Shown piece by piece: positions 33,908 through 46,480 of a DNA stretch of 64,000 nucleotides. A model generated the notes under the pieces. That model saw only the letters and a program-made list of their open reading frames with translations. It did no database searches and was not told the origin of the DNA. The translations under genes were made by a program, and so were the position numbers. Position 1 is the first letter of the stretch; each line of letters begins with the position of its first letter. The DNA is from Lactarius indigo. Taxonomy: Eukaryota; Basidiomycota; Agaricomycetes; Russulales; Russulaceae. The stretch is from contig JAFKAC010000185.1 in the NCBI GenBank assembly GCA_025766275.1, positions 1-64,000 on the forward strand, written 5' to 3'.

Positions 33908-36900
33908 TTATACCTTGTGTCCAGCCCCTTCGGTGGATGGGTGTGTTTGGTAATAGTTCTTGATAGTGTCTTGCGCATGTGTTAGATGGGTTGCTGGTTC
34001 CCACGTATTGTCACTTGTGGGGAATCCCTTCCATTTTACTAGGAAATGGAGTTTGCGCCCTCGTCCTTGTACCTGGGCATCTTCGATCTGCTCCACTTCA
34101 TATTCTTCTTCTCCATCGATAAGGTCAGGCAAAGGTTGGGTGAAATTGGTGCCATGCATCTCCATCTCCTTATACAGCATGAGAAGGTTCGCATGGAATA
34201 CAGGGTGGATCTTCCATGATGCTGGTAGTTTGAGTTCGTAGGAAACATCTGATAGAACCCGCGTGATCTTAAAGGGTCCATATCGCTCAGGGGCGAGTTT
34301 GCTTGTGGGGTAGAAGGTATGAAGGTTCGTACCTTCTAGCCACATGTGGTCTCCTTGCTGATAAGGTATGAATGTTCCCTTGCCCCGTTGCGCCATTAGG
34401 CGTTGTGCGTGTTTGATACTGTCTTGAGCATGTTGTCTAAGGACTAGTAGATCTTCTAACCTTTGATCTACTGTTGGACAGCTCGATGGTTTCGGTTTCC
34501 ACATTGTTCAGGGTTCCCATCCCATAAGGAGTGAGAATGGGGAGCTTTTGGTTGTGGCATTGGTCCATGAATTGTGTGCGAATTGTGCCATAGGTAGGAC
34601 TTCCGCCCAATTGTCTTGTCGTACGTTGCACCAATGTTGTAAGTATTGTTCCAGCCACTGGTTGGTGCGTTCCGATTGTCCATCAGTTTGAGGGTGGTAT
34701 GCTGATGATATATTTTGTTGTATGCCCAGCATCTTGCATAATTGGCGCATGAATGTTGATGTGAATCTGGGGTCTCAATCGGATATGATTTTTCACGGTA
34801 GACCATAGTGAGGGTATACATGTTGAAGGTAGAGTTTAGCGACTCCTTCTGATGTTATTGTTTCATTGCATGGGATGAATATGGCTGCTTTGGAGCAGTC
34901 ATGATCAGTAATTGTGAGAATTGAATCGAAGCCATTCAAAATGGGGAGTTTCACAATGAAGTCCATGGCCACCACCTTGAACGGTTCTGCTGACGGGTTG
35001 GTTGCAATGGGGAATAGGTGTGGTTTTTGTTGGTGAGGGTTGATCTTGTTACTTTGGCATGTGGCGCATCCCTTGACATAAGCTTCTATGTCTTTTCGCA
35101 TGTTGGGCCACCAGAAATCATGTCACATTAGTTCCAGTGTATTCGCAATTCCTGGGTGTCCCGTGCTTGGAGTATCGTGGAAAAAGGTGATTACCCCCCA
35201 CTTAAGGTTGTTGTTTCCCACAACAACAAGGGCATCGCCTTTCCACCAAAGGCCGTTGTGCTTTTTTAGGTTATGAGGTTCAACCCAGGGAAGGACTGCC
35301 GATTCTTCCATGTTTTGAGTAATCTGCATCCATATGTCCATGTCGTGCATGGACGTTTGGGTGATTTTTAGGAATACTTCCTCCGGTAGTACTGTGACAT
35401 GATCGTTATCTGTCGTACCATCATCGTAATCAGGGCGTCTTGACAGGGAATCTGCTTGGGTGTTTTTGGTACTGGGGATGTGCTTGAGCACAAAATTGTA
35501 TTCTGAGAGTTCTTGGAACTCTCATGCTATGCATCGGCTGATTTTCCTTGGTTCCTTCCAATATTGAAGATTGGCATGGTCCGTATGAATTGTTATCAGG
35601 TGGGGAGAGCCGATTAGGTATGTGCGCCAGGTTCGTAGGGCTTTCGATGATGGCCAATAATTCCCTATCATAGATATCATAGTTGTGTTCTGCTTCTGTT
35701 AGTGATTTGGAGTAGAACGCAACCAGGTGTATCTTTTGGTCTTCCCCTTTTTGGTTTAATACCGCTCCTAGGGTGTAACTAGAGGCGTCCACTTTGATCT
35801 CGAAGGGTTGGTCCAATTTCAGGAATAGAAGTACCGGTTTGGAACTAATTCGTTCTTTGATGGTATCAAACACCTTTTGTCTGGCATCAGTCCATTCCCA
35901 GGGTACATCCTTTTTTGTGAGATCATGGAGTGGTCTTGCTATTGTGGAGAATCCTCTTATGAACTGTTGATAGAAGTTGCAGAAACCTAAGAAGGCTCGT
36001 ACTTCTTTTAGGGATTTTGGTGCTTTCCAGTCCCATATGCCTTGGACTTTTATCGGGTCCATCTGCAATTTGCCATATCCAATAATCAATCCCAGGTATT
36101 CCACCTTGTAGACCTCGAACATGCATTTTTCCAGTTTGATATACAAGTCATGTTTGTTACAGAGGTCTAGAACTCAGTGTAATATTTGTCTGTGATGGGT
36201 ACAGTCATCTGCGGTTGCGATTAAGATATCGTCCATGTAGACGATAACTTCTCCTGTCAGCACTAGCTCCTGGAATATGGTGTCCATCATAGTCTGGAAG
36301 GTACTAGGGGAATTGGTGAGGCCAAAAAACATGACCCTTGGTTTGAATAGTCCCTGATTGGTTTTGAACGCCACCTTCCATTCATCCCCTGGTTTGATTC
36401 GAATATTATTGTATCCCCACTGGATATCGAGCTTGGAGTAGAGGTGTGCTTCTCTAATCCTATTGATGAGTTCAGGGATTAGGGGGAGGGGATAATGGTT
36501 CTTTATGGTGAGTTCGTTGAGGCGGCGGTAATCTTGTACTGGGCATAACTTCCCATCCTTCTTCTTGATAAAGAAGAAGGGGGATGCGTAAGGGGACTTT
36601 GATGGTTGAATGTACTTCTTGTCTAGGTGTTTGGTCACGATTTCTGATAGTTTTTCGGTTTCAGGGACTGTGAGCGGGTATACTTTACAATCCATGGTCT
36701 CGGGGGCATTTGGGACTAGGTTGATAGCGTGATCCCAAGTTCGTGATGGAGGGAAGCGTTGGGAGGCTTCTTCACTGAAGACCTTCCGATGTCTTCTATA
36801 TTCCTCAGGGACCATCTCTTCAAAGGTTCTCTGGGGCTTCTTTGCAGCTTCTTGTTGTGCTAATTCTGATGCTGTCGTTGTCTTTCACAGTCGGATACAT

Positions 36901-37470
36901 GGGTCTTTTCCTTGTTCCAGTTGTTCCCAAGCCAATTTGTCAAGTTGATACGTCTCCAATGCCTTAATGGTAGCTTCCATGGGCATGGCTTCGTCTGACA
37001 AATTAAGGCTGGTGATTACGACTGGTTGGAATTCCTCATCTAGGGTAGCATATCGCCGGTGGAATTTTGGTTCAAAAGCTGTAAACCAGGGATATCCGAG
37101 GATGACTTCGTCATTTCCAAGATCAGTGATAAGGAATTGGAGATTTTGGGTCTTTCCTCCCGTTTTGACAGTTAGATCGGTGAAGGAGGTGATTTCTCCT
37201 CCTTGGTTATGAGTTCCGTCCACATTCCATATCTTAATGGGTCATTCCGTGGCTAGCCAAGTGATTTTCAGTCATCTTAGGAGGTTTGCGCTTATAAAAT
37301 TGTCGGTTGCCCCGGAGTCAACGAGAACGTTTCATTTGGCCATCATGTGTGCAGATTTGAAAAGTACTGGAATTCGCATGGATCAGAATCTGCTATTGTA
37401 CACGCTAAGTTTTAATGCTCTAGCCCAGGCCACCGGGTTCAAGCATTCACAAAATCCTTCTTCTGTCCAA
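33908..37470 (-). pseudogene. pol of gypsy B3 (protease-RT-RNase H-integrase-chromodomain)
   Basis: On the minus strand: -1 overlap with gag at about 37470-37439; protease LVDSGATDNFIS (about 37330); RT 36815-36174 with QPSKSPYASPFFFIKKKDGK and VIVYMDDILIAT (near 36240). RNase H follows, with KVDASSYTLGAVLNQKGEDQ (about 35790). The integrase has CATCQSNK (about 35060), MDFIVKLP (about 34960), SD-stop-DPRF (about 34775) and DGQSERTNQW (about 34690). The chromodomain (about 34110-33980) is [13 protein letters not shown] then [17 protein letters not shown]. Long stretches are open, and most breaks are TGA codons. It ends at a TGA right before ORF3. Confidence 0.92.
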
Positions 37471-39049
37471 ATAACTTGTCTACCATGAGCTTGTGGACTT
37501 CAGGGCTTTGGGCAAAGAGGGTGGCGACTTGTGCTTCTGCCTGCTCTTCATTTGAGAGGGGTCGGGAAGCTGTCATGGAGATGGTGGCTGTAGTGGGGGT
37601 GGTTTCTGTGGCCTTGGCAGTGGTCCTTGGTTTCTGGGGACAGAAACGCGAGATATGTCCTTGCCCTCGACAGCGGAAACATCTCCCTTCCTTTTGCAGT
37701 TGCTTCTTTTCTTTGTCTGTCATAGCTGCGTGGGCTTGGGTGTGGCTTATGTCCATTGTGTTCGGGTCTCGATTTTTGTTCAAAGTGGACAGCCACTGAT
37801 CGTGCGACACTCCCCCTTGTTTGTCTTTGAGAAGGAGGTATTCAGCTTGCTGTAGGGTGACTGCTGCTTTCCAGTCATCCCATGTTATCGGATGGTGGAA
37901 CTTGATTGTGTTGACTACAAGTGCGTTTGGTAGTCCTTTTTGGAAGATTTCTAGAGTGGTGGCTTCATCTTTGTTGTACCCCGCTTTATTCGCCAAGTTA
38001 GAAAATTTGGCGATGTATGTATCAATATCTTCCTTTTCCATTCGAAGGGTTTGAATGGAGTGTCTCGCTTTTTGTTGTTGGGTGGTGTCAGTGTATGCTT
38101 GGATAAAGCGTGTTTCTATGGTATTCCATAGGTTCTCGGCATTCATGGCTACTCCACCCACTAGTTGATCGACCAGCCATTGGATTTGTTCTTCTACCCA
38201 ATTGTCTACCAATGGTCCTCTGATGTATGAGAGGAGGGTCATTGCTCAGGAGTAAGGGAGCATGAGCTGTTGGACGTTCAGGTTCATTCCTCAGTAAAGA
38301 GAAAAGGCGTTGAGGAATGCGCGGCTGGTTTCTCAATCTCCACTGAACTCTGGCGGTGGGTTCCCTCCGAGTTGTCTGTTTGGGGGTGGGGCTCCTCCTG
38401 TGGCTGTGCCTCCAGCACCTGCTCCGCCTCCAGGTGCACCACCTCCACCTCCAGGCACACCACCTCCACCTCCAGGCGCACTGCCTCCATGATGGCCTCC
38501 TGTGCTTCCCACAGAGCCTCCTCCACCTGTTGGCAGACTTCCTCCCAAAGAATGTCCTCCACTACCTGAAGGATTCGCTGATGAGGTTCCTGCAGGTTGG
38601 GCGATGGTGAGGGTGGTGGAGAGTTGGGTGGCTGACATGTTGGCATACGATGTGAAGTCGACTGGCCTTTGGATAGTGGGAGTGAGGGTAGGGTTGTTTT
38701 CTGAATTGGAATCGGGTTCTGATGCGGGTTCTTTGACATCTGAATTGGCATCAATAGCTTGGATTTGGCCTTTTCCTGGTCCTAGTCCGAGGTGTGCGGG
38801 GACTGGTTTGTATGAGTACCAAGAATGTTTTGAGTCGGAGTAGGCAATGTAGGCCCAGATATGTTGGTCCTCGATATATTCGACGGGTTCGTAGGAGAGT
38901 TTGTTAGGGTCATAGACATAATACCCTTCATTGTGTGGAGTGTTCCTCCAAAGGGCGGTTCCTTTGATGGAGGGTCGGAGGTCATCGTGTGGGTGTCGTT
39001 CCAGGTATTCCCAGACAAACTGGGTTCGACTTCGGCTGGTGAGAGCCAC
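37439..39049 (-). pseudogene. gag of gypsy B3
   Basis: The ATG at 39049 starts MALTSRSRTQFVWEYLERHP and stays open for 238 codons through the Gly-rich tract to 38333, where TGA replaces a sense codon. The capsid core (38242-37800) and CCHC knuckle CFRCRGQGHISRFC (about 37680-37640) follow, ending TGA at 37439. It is the best preserved gag N-terminus of the three B copies and gives the family start codon. A short in-frame loss near 38285 removes residues present in B1 and B2. Confidence 0.92.
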
Positions 39050-39076
39050 AGTGTGCAGTTAGGAGACTAGACTTAA

Positions 39077-39662
39077 TGTAATGCCACTACAGGGGCGTTA
39101 GGTACGGCCTGTACCAAGTCAATCAGCTCACAGTAGTACAAGCTCAGAGGCTTGACTTCAGTAGAGATGATGCACAAGGATCACAAGGACCTAAGTCACT
39201 TGGATTGTAGAGGAAGGCTAAGATGCAAAGGTCTAGCAGGAATAAGGAGGTCGGGAGACTTTCAAGAGCACTCAAGGTGATCTGAGTTTAGACGAGTGTA
39301 GTATTACACAAGAAGTCTAGTCTACCATACAAGCTAGGTGCGACTAGGCTTAAATACAAGTCAGGTTGTATGGCCACAGCAAACAGATGGCGTCATCGCC
39401 CGTTCGGAGAATAAGGGGAAAGGCATAAGTAGAACAAGGCATGGATATAGTGAGAATAAGGGCGAATCACATGGGGTCACGCATGAGTGGAAATGAGGCA
39501 GGAACTAGCACATGTCAAGCTTTATCAGAAGGAATCGTCGATAAGCAAGGCGCGTGATAGAAACTGGGTAATCATAAAGTCCGTGTAATTGTACAGGGCT
39601 CGTATAGTATCAGGGTGGGAATAGTAAGGAAAGGAAAGAAGGAGTCCGGAGAAATCATAACA
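39077..39662 (-). repeat. 5' LTR of gypsy B3
   Basis: The 586-bp LTR reads on + from TGTAATGCCACT to AATCATAACA. CTACT follows at 39663. The self-priming site (AAGTCTAGTCTCC on the minus strand) lies at about 39074-39061. Confidence 0.93.
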
Positions 39663-40795
39663 CTACTCCACTCACCCCTGTCCGAGTCCATACCCCCATC
39701 AACTATGACTGACCAGACTCCCCCGCTGAAGACACTGACGATCCAGGAGCTCCCTTCTTCCCGAATACGCTGGGCTCTCCAAAATACTACCCCCTTCAAA
39801 TCCCGCTACCTGAGGGTGGATTCAACATTGTGAAGTATATTTACTATCGCAAAGGATTCACCAAGGTGGTAGGAGTGATGGGGGCTAGGCAACCACACTA
39901 TGGCGAAACAGTCTACTTGTCCACCTTACGCCCCAACATCTCTGTGCCCCCCTTCTCAGCCAAACAACTTCAATTCTTTGACCCCAACAACATCTGAGCC
40001 TGCGCACTCGACGAAACCCTAATCAAGCTTAACTCCCCACGACTCACTGCCGAAGTGACTCACCTGCGCATGGGGCTTGCGGCTTTGAAGGAGCTGGATG
40101 AAAAGCATGAAAAACTGGAGGAGGATGCTCGGAAGCTTAGAGCTGAACAACTCACTGTGGACCTCATGCTAGCAAGCACCAAAAGGTGCTTGCAATATGC
40201 AGGGGCCCTTACTACCATCACTAACGAGTATGCCTGCCTCACAGCACTCCCTGCCCCATTACACCACTCCCGCTATGCCATCCCTTTCTCCCCTAGATGC
40301 AGTGGACCTGTGGAGTTCCCTCGACTTGCCAACAGACCCCATTGACGACGGTGTTACCACTGTAACAGTCCTCACCACCTAGTACGCAACTGCCCCACAA
40401 GGCCAAGACCGGCCTGTCGACACTGTCAAAGCCAAGAGCATCAGTCCCACCAGTGTATCTTCTGCTGCACAGAAATGGTGACTGAAGTAATCACCACACA
40501 ACAAGCGGAAGAGCGAATATGTCGGGAAATGTCGCCTGACACTACCACGTCATTCACAGTACCCTCACCACTGACCGTGGCAGCCACTACCCAGGGCAGA
40601 TGGTGTGGACGATGCTTTCGGACCAATGCCAATCATGATGAAATCCGATGCCCACAATACGAGATGTGCCACAAGTGTGGAGCTCGAGGACCCCTCTTCT
40701 TTCTTCACACCCATTACTGTCCCACAGACATGACAGACTGGCCGGAGAACGACTGGGACGCTAACACCTACAATCTCGTAGATCCCAAGTCCTGA
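39663..40795 (+). pseudogene. ORF3 of gypsy B1, C-terminal part
   Basis: The frame continues from 22067 after the CTACT duplication. The LP/YG domain (KGFTKVVGVMGARQPHYGET, about 39850-39910) is followed by the coiled coil (LKELDEKHEKLEEDARKLRA, about 40085-40145). Knuckles are seen near 40350-40460: CYHCNSPHHLVRNC-like, with the first Cys region changed, and CRHCQSQEHQSHQC. The C-terminal Cys/His cluster CGRCFRTNANHDEIRC (40607-40654) and CHKCGARGP end with DPKS and TGA at 40793-40795. Stops are TGA near 39710, 39997 and 40345. Confidence 0.85.
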
Positions 40796-40829
40796 AGTTG
40801 AGGCACCTTCAGACCAAGATGGGGGGTAA

Positions 40830-41404
40830 TGTTACGATTTCTTCCAGACTCATTCTTTCTCCGACACTGCTATTCCTCTCCCAATACTTTACGAGCCCTG
40901 TACAATTACGTGGACTTTATGATTATCTGGTTCCTATCACACGCCTTGCTTATCAACAATCTCTTTTGATAAAGCTTGACATGTGCTAGTTTCCATCTTG
41001 TTCTCATCCATGTGTGACCTTGTGTGATCCACCTTTTATTCTCACTATGTCTATGCCTTGTTCTCCTTATGTACTTCCTATTGTTTCTTGATCGGGCAAT
41101 GGCACCATCTGTTTGCATAGACCATACAGCCTTACGCGTATTTAAACCTAGTTCTATCTAGCTTGTACGGTAGACTAGACTTCCTGTGTAATACTACACT
41201 CAAGTGCCTTTGTGCATATCCCTGTCTTGCGACTCCTCAGTTCTGCTAGGTCTTCACACCTTAGCCTTCCACTACAGTCCAAGTGACTTACGTCCTTGTG
41301 ACTCTTGTGCATCATTCTACTGAAGTCAAACCTCTGAGTTTGTACTCCCACGTTCAGACTGTCTTGGTACAGGTCGTACCTAACACCCCTGTAGTGGCGT
41401 TACA
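40830..41404 (+). repeat. 3' LTR of gypsy B1
   Basis: The 575-bp LTR starts TGTTACGATTTC after the tract AGATGGGGGGTAA and ends GTGGCGTTACA. GACCA follows at 41405. Confidence 0.93.
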
Positions 41405-43301
41405 GACCACCCCGCAACTGATCAATGTTGAAGACATCATCCTTGGGGCAGTTCCACCTTGTCTGGCTGGCTTCAGCACCTGGCGCCTGGGTTGCACGTT
41501 GCATGATCAAGCATGAGTGAGCAGTACGATACTTCCAGCCTGCCAGTTCCCCAATGACTCCCACAGCTTCTTCGCACCGTGCCTTCTTTTCCTCATGGGT
41601 TCAAGAATTCTCAAAACCTCAACATCAGGGGTGCACCCAGTCTCATGCACTCACTATCAACGATCTCTTTGACATACTAATCTTCCATCTCAATATCCCC
41701 GCACCAGCAACTGACCCCCTTTACTTCCATGTTACCCTTCCACAGGGGATGGGGACAGCTCCTCAAAGGATGTCATTTCCCATCATCACAGTGTCCTGTG
41801 GCCCCACTCTCATACACGCTTGCCATTACTTCCATCTCCGGACATCTGTTCTCCCAGCGGCCTTGGGCAACGTGCCAGCATTATCTCTGAGTTCGATATG
41901 GCCCATACCGATTCGCCAGTCTCACCTTCTTTCCTGCACATGTCCAAGATGTTCTTGAGCGTACTAAATCACAGCATCCCTCTCAGCACCTGGTCATCCT
42001 TCTAAACATGCCTCACCCATGCCCACATACTCAGCTCACCCACATTCTTGTCCTCCTCGACTGATTCTGCACATGCCCCCTGCACCAGTACTGCCCAAGG
42101 ACATTACAGTGACTGCCCCACAGATGTTCAAACTGTGCAGCCCACGACTCACCCAACAGTAGGTGCACCAGAGCTTTCCAATCCCGCTCTCATATGTCTT
42201 GGCTCACATCCCATGCTTGCAGCTGCCCATCCTCGTCCCGCATCTCAAAGCAATTTAGCACTGCAGCGCAGCTCATGCCCTACCCTACTCTCGATTAATC
42301 CTCTCATGAGACCAACACATGTGTCACGCAGCTAGCAGGGGCACTGCACCTCGCAATGCTCATGACGACCCTCACACTGTGTGCTTACTCGCCCATGCAC
42401 AGCCCGTCCTTTGTGCTTGCGCTAGCACTGGCACTCCACTCTATGTGCACAGTATCAGCACTGACGCTACCGGCCTTCCACGCGGAGCTGCTTGCCACCA
42501 CGCCGGGTATGCTCACACATCTCACACAACTCCCTGATACACTCCCCTATGTGTTATTCAATGAATTTCTCGCTGCGCTCGTGCATGCATGTCTTACTCA
42601 CCTTGCATTGCCCCATTTCATTGGCATTCCCCACGCAGCACAGGATGTGCCCTCTGCCACCATGCCACGCATTGCCATGCTTGATAGCAGCCCCAACCTT
42701 GTGGTTGCACTCACTCCTGGCCATCCACTGTGCCATGTAACACTACGCATCGCCAGTATGCTGTACGATGGCTTGTGCCCTGCAGTGCTTTTTGGCACTC
42801 TCAGAGAGCAGGAGCGTAATGTCAGGGTCATGGGGCAGAGGAGCTTCAGACAAGTATATGAATTATCGTGTGACACTGAGAATTCAAGAGAGAAGGGATG
42901 CACTGGCATGGGGATGGAAGGCATGTACCAATCTTGTTGAGCCTGAGCCGAACTGTTAACTGTTTTCCCTCCACCTCCTGCACATGCACATCCTCCCTGA
43001 CTGGCCAGTTGTGCTGGACCATGCGCACATCAAGCACGAGAAATATGGTGGCAAGCTCGTAGATGTAGAGCTGCTACTACAACTGCTCCTTTGTCTTATG
43101 GCTCCTGTCAGGTGCCAGCTCCAACGCAGCAGATAGGATGTCGCACATGGAGGGGAAAGCCGCTAGCTACATGAGCAACAAAAGTCTGGGCTTGACATCA
43201 CTCTCGACCACACACTTGTGTATATAGATTAGACCAAATGACAAATGATCCTTTTAAACGACACCGTGACCTAGTGAAGTACAATGTGCTTTCCTCAATT
43301 A
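41405..43301. other. Unrecognised sequence between B1 and the Plavaka gene
   Basis: The first 110 bases hold an open frame on + (TPQLINVEDIILGAVPPCL) that continues an open frame upstream of the B1 insertion. A 194-codon frame at 42356-42940 is rich in Leu, Ala, His and Cys and lies in C/A-rich DNA; I do not recognise it and doubt it is a gene. No terminal repeat of the Plavaka element was identified here. Confidence 0.35.
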
Positions 43302-45395
43302 TCATGTCAGTGACAAATGAAGTTTAAGTTCAGTCCTATCCATACCCACGTGTGAGTTTTCGAGTACATGGAGCATATTGGACCAACATACCTGATCAAG
43401 AGGTAACACATGGATACATGGAGATGTAATGTGAGGGTGTTCAAATGGGGTATGGGCAAAATGGCACAGAATTTGACTTGGAGTCACAAGCTCTGGGCCC
43501 TTGACCTTGTCATAGTAAAGATGACCACCGATGAAGGGATGCTTACAATAAGGATCATGCATCACATCCATTTGTGTAAGTTCCTCGTACTTCTGCACAA
43601 CAAAATAAGTCTCCATATGACCCATCAACTCTGGTATGGGACTTCAATGAGTGTATGTGAAGATCGTGAGAATGCAGCTGGCATGCCAATCATCGGGTAC
43701 CTTTCCCCCAATAGCGACATAGCTGTCTTGTTGGACACAGTTAATGGTGCTGAAACTAACTCCATATCAACTGAATTTGTCGTGCTTGACACCGAGGCGA
43801 ACGGCCTGTCGCCAGGGTTGCACATTAGTTGCTGCAAGTGCAGACTTGGGGTTGACATCTCCATCGCACCGTCCAAATATTCCAGTCTCTTGTTGGGCTT
43901 TTCTTTCTTCATAGGCCTGTAATAGTTTGCTGGTGAGACTGTCCAGCTTTTTCGCAGCATTTAGTTGGTGGTGTTCCGTAGTCTGAGTAGAGCTCTCAAA
44001 CCCTCACATGTCGCTCATCAAAGTCCCCAATTCTGTTGACTCGAAGTGCTGATTGAATGCTGCGACAAGTTTCTCTAGACTCGAATTAAGGCCAAACGTG
44101 TTGATGATCCCCCTTAGTCTCTGGTTCATACAGAAACGCTCAAATAGAGTTATTTTGAGCTGGCCTAGAAAAGGAAGCAATATAAATACCAGTCACATCG
44201 AGGGCACATGCTATGCGCACCAAATTTCCCATTTGTGGGGATCTTTTGAAGTGTATGATTGTACCTTTCAAATACCCAACAGTGCCAAGCATGAGTTGGT
44301 CCAAAGCTGCAGAGGAGCTCCTTTATGTGCAGCACGAGATGATGTGATGGCACTAGCTGGTACATTGGAAAGAGCTTGCCAAGACCACAGAGATATGTAA
44401 TCATATGATCTTGGAACTCCTGTGCACTAGCACTGGTGGCAGATCTCATAGTAGTGATCTTAGTCGCATGAACGAGACTGTAGAAATTGGAAAGAAGCTT
44501 ATGTCTCCGGCTTTCGGGTGGTGAGTGACCCCAGAGACAGCTAAGGGTAATGAGAAGGTGAATTGTACAGAATGTCCGCCATCCATTGGCAGAGATCTTC
44601 CTATGTTGACTGTCTCCGATCTGTGTGGGGGAAGGGCAACACCAGGTGGGGAGAGTCATTTTCCTCATATCACTCCAGACTTCCTGCAGTGTCTCACAAC
44701 CAAGGACTCAAGTCTTCTTCCTCTGTGAAATGGCTTGCATGGTGTGTGTAAGACAGATTAGATCAGGGTGGTTCAACCTCCCCTCAGAATCCACGATCCC
44801 TTCCTGTTTCCTCTTTTTTAGGGTGTCAGTGTCATGTAAATCTAGAGGTGGTGAGTGATAGCATACTGCATCCCCAAGTTTTTTGATCAATACATTTTTA
44901 CTCAGACATTTGAGAGAGCCTGGAGACGGGTTCTCATTTATATGAGAATATAACTTGACAAGCAATGATGCAGGAAGGTCCCATAGCACCTCCAAGTTGT
45001 CAGCTGTTTCATAGAGCACTACAACCATGTTGAAATCCATGACATTAATCCCCCCACTGTCAGACATGATCATGGCAGTAACGTCAAGGACCTCCAAAGG
45101 TCCCAGGGGGTTGATTAGTCTGTCATTGGCGTCGAACCAGCCAGAGTTAACATGCTATTATGGAGTGAGTGAGTTACCAAGCTGATACACTGATATCACC
45201 TCACATAATTCGACAGTATGTCCAAAAAGACAGATTTAGTCGTCCCTTTGACACTTTTCCCTAGGAATTTCACCAGTACTTTGAGGGTTTGGGAGTTAAA
45301 CTTGGCTAATTCTTCCAGTGTTTCACGTCGTAAGGCGATATATGCCCTCTGAACATCTGTAGACAACAAAAGCGCAGGTGGTACTGGGTCTGTGG
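43302..45395 (-). pseudogene. Plavaka-type (Tnp2/CACTA-like) transposase, C-terminal half
   Basis: This is the end of a fungal Tnp2-like transposase. On the minus strand the segment near 45340-45190 (TLEELAKFNSQTLKVLVKFL) matches the part after the catalytic core. The segment near 44340-44210 has the family signature PSHHLVLHIKELLCSFGPTH followed by FERYNHTLQKIPTNGKFG. The segment 43628-43302 is the usual C-terminal end (DPYCKHPFIGGHLYYDKVKG, then CIHVLPLDQV). The frame is broken by stops and shifts. The upstream half lies at 59316-61770 beyond the hAT element. About the middle of the protein, including part of the catalytic core, is missing at the junction. Confidence 0.75.
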
Positions 45396-45412
45396 TAGTG
45401 TTGCCGTGGCTC
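45396..45412 (+). repeat. hAT terminal inverted repeat, left end
   Basis: TAGTGTTGCCGTGGCTC is matched perfectly in inverse at 59299-59315. The next ~80 bases repeat CAGCTCAGC/GGCTCAGC motifs, as in subterminal transposase-binding regions of hAT elements. Confidence 0.85.
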
Positions 45413-45769
45413 AGCTCAGCTTGGCTTGGCTCAGCTAAGCACAGCTCGACCAAAAAAGGACGAGCTGAGCTGAGCCACTCCAAATTGAGCTGGCTCAAGC
45501 TAGGCTGAGCCGGCTCAAGCCACCCAAAAGTACGAATAGGAAATTGTACCATTTTGGGTAGCCTGAGTCAGCCAAGCCAATGAACACGTGCGTGAATTCG
45601 AAGTCTCAAACTTCAAGCTTCAAGCCCTGAGTATACCTGGCTCCCCCTCAGTGAGACTGAGCATCTGAACGACTGGCCGGGATCCCCAGTCATCCCTTCC
45701 TCTGCATAGACTGGGCTTGCGGTCTGCACGCTGTCTGCGCACTGTTCGCATTGTCCACCCACTGACCGC

Positions 45770-46480
45770 TGGCCTTGTCTGTGCTCTCACTGCCCTCGTT
45801 GCTCTCTCTCTGGCTGCTGCTTCTTCTCGCTGTCGCTCGCTCTGGTCACCGCTGGTCACTGGTCGCCACCGCTTGCTGCCCCTCACTCTGGTTGCCGCCA
45901 CTCGCCGCCCCTCACTCTGGTTGCTGCCCCTCACTCTGGTCACCGCCACTTGCTCTGGTCACTGCCCGTTGCTCTGGTCACCACTGGTCACCACCTCTTG
46001 CTGCTGGTTGCCACCTCTTGCCGCTGGTTGCCACCTCTCGCCGCTGGTTGCCGCCTCTCGCTGCTGGTCGTCGCCTGTCGCCGCTCCTCTGGCCACCGTG
46101 CAGCCGTCGGTGCCTCTGATGGCGCTGTCGCCATTGTCGCCAACATTGTCGCCAACATTGTTGCCGTTGTCGCCTGCGCCGTCACTGTCACCGCCACCTA
46201 CTAGGCCCTTGTCTCTGCCACTGCCTCTGCGTTGTCTCCGGCATCATCACCCTATGCCCTCGCTTCTGCCACCACTGTCACCACCACCGCCCTCGCTGCC
46301 GCCACCGCCACCACCCATGCTGCTGCTGCAGCCGCTGCAGCTGCCGCCAACACCCTCGCTGCAGCCACCGCCACCGCCACCATCCTCACTGCCACTGCCA
46401 CCGCTGCCACCACCTTCGCTGTCACTGCCACCACTGCCCATGCTGCTGCCGCCGCCACCATTCCACACTCACTGCTGCTG
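45770..46480. repeat. Degenerate GC-rich tandem repeats in the left arm of the hAT element
   Basis: 45770-46100 is built of diverged CTCTGGTCACCGCTGG and TTGCCGCTGGTTGCC-like units. 46100-46480 is mostly GCC/ACC triplets. The long Leu/Pro-rich open frame on + and the Gly/Ala/Val-rich frames on - are by-products of this composition. The stretch lies downstream of the transposase stop codon. Confidence 0.7.

Larger units (their letters stand above)
22068..39662 (-). mobile_element. Ty3/gypsy chromovirus B3, full length with CTACT duplication, split by B2
   Basis: Two 586-bp minus-oriented LTRs (39077-39662 is 5', 22068-22653 is 3') are flanked by CTACT at 22063-22067 and CTACT at 39663-39667, inside ORF3 of B1. 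Internal sequence on the minus strand runs 39076-32345, then continues at 22685-22654 after the B2 insertion. Gag, pol and ORF3 are all present in one orientation, with TGA stops. The element is antiparallel to both B1 and B2. Confidence 0.95.
15845..41404 (+). mobile_element. Ty3/gypsy chromovirus B1, full length with GACCA duplication, split by B3
   Basis: The two LTRs (15845-16418 and 40830-41404) are flanked by GACCA at 15840-15844 and GACCA at 41405-41409, so these are the true ends of one insertion. Internal sequence runs 16419-22067 and resumes at 39668 after the B3 insertion (22068-39662) and the repeated CTACT. Without the insert the element is about 8 kb. The order is gag, pol (protease, RT, RNase H, integrase, chromodomain), ORF3 and polypurine tract. 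All three frames carry stops or frameshifts, so it could move only in trans. Confidence 0.95.

Noticed and set aside
42356..42940. 194-codon hydrophobic open frame as a membrane protein
   Set aside because: The DNA is C/A-rich and both strands are open; there is no recognisable topology or motif, so it was left as unrecognised sequence.
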